42,200 bases of DNA from JAKACA01 sp049510975 (lineage in GTDB: Bacteria; Actinomycetota; Acidimicrobiia; Acidimicrobiales; Bog-793). The stretch is taken from assembly GCA_049510975.1 (NCBI GenBank), contig JBEKYM010000024.1, positions 1 through 42,200 of the forward strand, written 5' to 3'. A model generated the notes under the pieces. The model did not search any database. It was not told where the DNA came from and saw nothing but the letters and a program-made list of their open reading frames with translations. Position numbers and translations under genes: made by a program. This document shows positions 40,949 to 42,200 of this stretch, in pieces. The first letter of the stretch is position 1. Each line of letters starts with the position of its first letter.

Positions 40949-42163
40949 TCATGCAGCCAGGATTCTCCCGCACGGCTGAGGGTCGTAGCCCTCGAGGGCG
41001 GCAAGTTGTCGGGGCAGCTCGCGCCCGCCGAGGACGTCGAGGAGGGCGCGTACCTCGACCCCGCCCATGAGGGAACGAGGGATGTGGAGCTCGGAGATCT
41101 CTTCCTGCCAGGGAAGGAACCCGAGCCCGTAGGCGAGCGCAGCCGGTTCGGTCGTGACGGCCGCGTCCGCCAGGCCCGAGCCGATGGCGGAGGCGACGAG
41201 CAGATGGGCCGTGCACTCGGTCTCGTAGCCGTGGACGTCGGCCGAGTCGATCCCAAGGCGTTCCAGCTGATCGTCGAGCAGCCGCCGTGCCTCCGACCCT
41301 CGCTCGCGGTTGGCGATCCGCAACCCGCCTGCGACGACGTCGCGAAGGTCCTTCACGGTGCTGCGGTGTCGTGGTGCCATGGCAAGGCCTTCCCGCCACG
41401 ACGCGAACCCGACGGCCTCCACCCCCGGGCGGTGACGCGGGCGTGCGTCGACCGCCCGATGAATGGCGGCGGCGTGAACGGCGCCGCTCTCGAGCAGCTC
41501 GAGCGCGGCCCCGTTGCCGCACGGCCACCAGACGAGGCCGACCGGCGGGTTGTGCCGCTGCAGTGGACCTTGCAGCAGCGCCAGAGCCGGGTCACAGCCG
41601 GCCACCGCCAGGGCAGGCACGGCTTCGGCGATGCGGTTGGCCTCCACGTAGCCTTGGCGCCCCCTCGGACGTGCGGCGATGGTGGACTCCCGCTCGGCGT
41701 CGGCGACGGTACTGGGGGCGCCGTCGCCGTCGTGTGCCTCGGCTCCCGAGCCGTCGTGGCCGACCTCCCGGTTGCTCTCGCGGAGCACGCCGAGGGCCGG
41801 GATGAACCCCGGTACCAGCGACCCGTCGCGCGAGAGCGGGAAAGCGATCGTGTCACCTGCGACCTCGCTCAGCAGCATCCGTCGCGGTGGTGCACCAGGA
41901 CTCTGGCGCGGCAGGCGTACGGCAAGGCGACCGGTCACCGGAGGTGCCTCGGCAGCTTCGCCGAAGAGGTCTTCGACCGACGAGTCGAGCGCCCGTGCGA
42001 GCGAGAGGGCGACGTCGAGGGAGGGCGACCAGCGTCCCGACTCGATACCCGAGATCGCTTGTCGCGTGATACCGGCGGCTCGGGCGAGGTCCCCCTGGGA
42101 GTGGCCGCGAGCCAGCCGAGTGAGTCTCAGCCGGTCATCTGGGTGGCGGCGGACATCTGGCAA
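40949..42163 (-). CDS. XRE-type regulator with PBP-like (molybdate-binding-type) domain
   Basis: 404 residues from TTG 42163, which has AAGGA seven bases upstream; I find no in-frame ATG that keeps the HTH. Residues 10-66 are an XRE helix-turn-helix (LARGHSQGDLARAAGITRQAISGIESGRWSP). From about 170 the protein resembles a type-2 periplasmic-binding-like domain as found in MoeA-associated and molybdate-linked regulators: ALAVAGCDPAL, VHAAAIHRAV, GLRIANRERGSEARRLLDDQL, VASAIGSGLADAAVTTEP and LGFLPWQEE. The ligand is unknown but an oxyanion or small acid is likely. Between them lies an acidic linker. It may regulate fbiD downstream. The remaining 37 bases of the window hold no further feature. 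Confidence 0.85.
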   Translation of the reverse strand: MPDVRRHPDDRLRLTRLARGHSQGDLARAAGITRQAISGIESGRWSPSLDVALSLARALDSSVEDLFGEAAEAPPVTGRLAVRLPRQSPGAPPRRMLLSEVAGDTIAFPLSRDGSLVPGFIPALGVLRESNREVGHDGSGAEAHDGDGAPSTVADAERESTIAARPRGRQGYVEANRIAEAVPALAVAGCDPALALLQGPLQRHNPPVGLVWWPCGNGAALELLESGAVHAAAIHRAVDARPRHRPGVEAVGFASWREGLAMAPRHRSTVKDLRDVVAGGLRIANRERGSEARRLLDDQLERLGIDSADVHGYETECTAHLLVASAIGSGLADAAVTTEPAALAYGLGFLPWQEEISELHIPRSLMGGVEVRALLDVLGGRELPRQLAALEGYDPQPCGRILAA

Positions 42164-42200
42164 TCGATCATCCTTCCTCGGCCCCCGCGAGCTCCCTTCC

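Overview
The window is high-GC bacterial chromosome with strong wobble-position GC bias in almost every gene, and it reads as an actinobacterium. The markers are a WhiB protein, a PafB-PafC pair, an F420-pathway guanylyltransferase (FbiD/CofC), a histone-like HU with a long Lys/Ala/Pro tail, a TIGR03085 protein, tandem LCP cell-wall ligases and a tRNA without encoded CCA. The N-terminal motif GPGWWQASDGKWYPPE at about 18.9 kb is one I associate with Acidimicrobiia, so an acidimicrobial relative is my best guess (inference). There is no rRNA, CRISPR array, IS element or phage gene.

Layout. 0.26-1.45 kb: a SAM methyltransferase and a DUF1203 protein. 1.5-6.3 kb (minus): a three-gene glycerol/ether-lipid-type operon with 4-nt overlaps: GlpD-like dehydrogenase, alkyl-DHAP-synthase-like flavoprotein, glycerol kinase-like FGGY kinase. 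6.4-10.3 kb (plus): rubrerythrin, DUF3501, WhiB behind a near-consensus promoter, acyl-CoA dehydrogenase and TrpD. 10.4-16.5 kb (minus): a cell-envelope operon of a large membrane protein, a family 2 glycosyltransferase and two LCP enzymes that share a C-terminal peptide. 16.7-17.35 kb: tRNA-Val(GAC), a possible small membrane protein and hairpins. 17.4-21.3 kb: a membrane-anchored Acidimicrobiia-type protein, a class V aminotransferase without the desulfurase cysteine, and a two-TM protein. 21.3-23.7 kb (minus): tyrosine catabolism (hpd-hmgA). 23.8-26.0 kb (plus): alkylation repair (Ada-AlkA fusion coupled to Ogt). 26.1-28.0 kb: peptidase E, a TIGR03085 protein and a hotdog protein. 28.2-29.7 kb (minus): ECF sigma factor and zinc-finger anti-sigma factor. 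29.8-32.9 kb (plus): fused PafBC translationally coupled to two membrane proteins. 32.9-36.9 kb: a MobF relaxase with a decayed helicase facing a VirD4/TraG-like coupling protein. 37.0-42.2 kb: acyl-CoA ligase, HU, PIG-L deacetylase, FbiD and an XRE regulator with a PBP-like domain.

The most unusual part is 32.9-37.0 kb. The relaxase keeps its HUH and tyrosine residues but has lost its helicase motifs. The coupling ATPase keeps Walker A and B but has no membrane anchor. A long inverted repeat lies between the two genes, and a 13-bp direct repeat resembling DnaA boxes lies beyond the ATPase. No type IV secretion, integrase or partition genes are present. Base composition matches the surroundings, so this looks like a resident, perhaps domesticated, DNA-processing pair rather than a fresh insertion.

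Themes that may link genes: DNA damage (PafBC, Ada-AlkA, Ogt), envelope polymer assembly (membrane GT, GT2, LCPs), and lipid or aromatic catabolism (acyl-CoA dehydrogenase, acyl-CoA ligase, hotdog protein, Hpd/HmgA, glycerol cluster).
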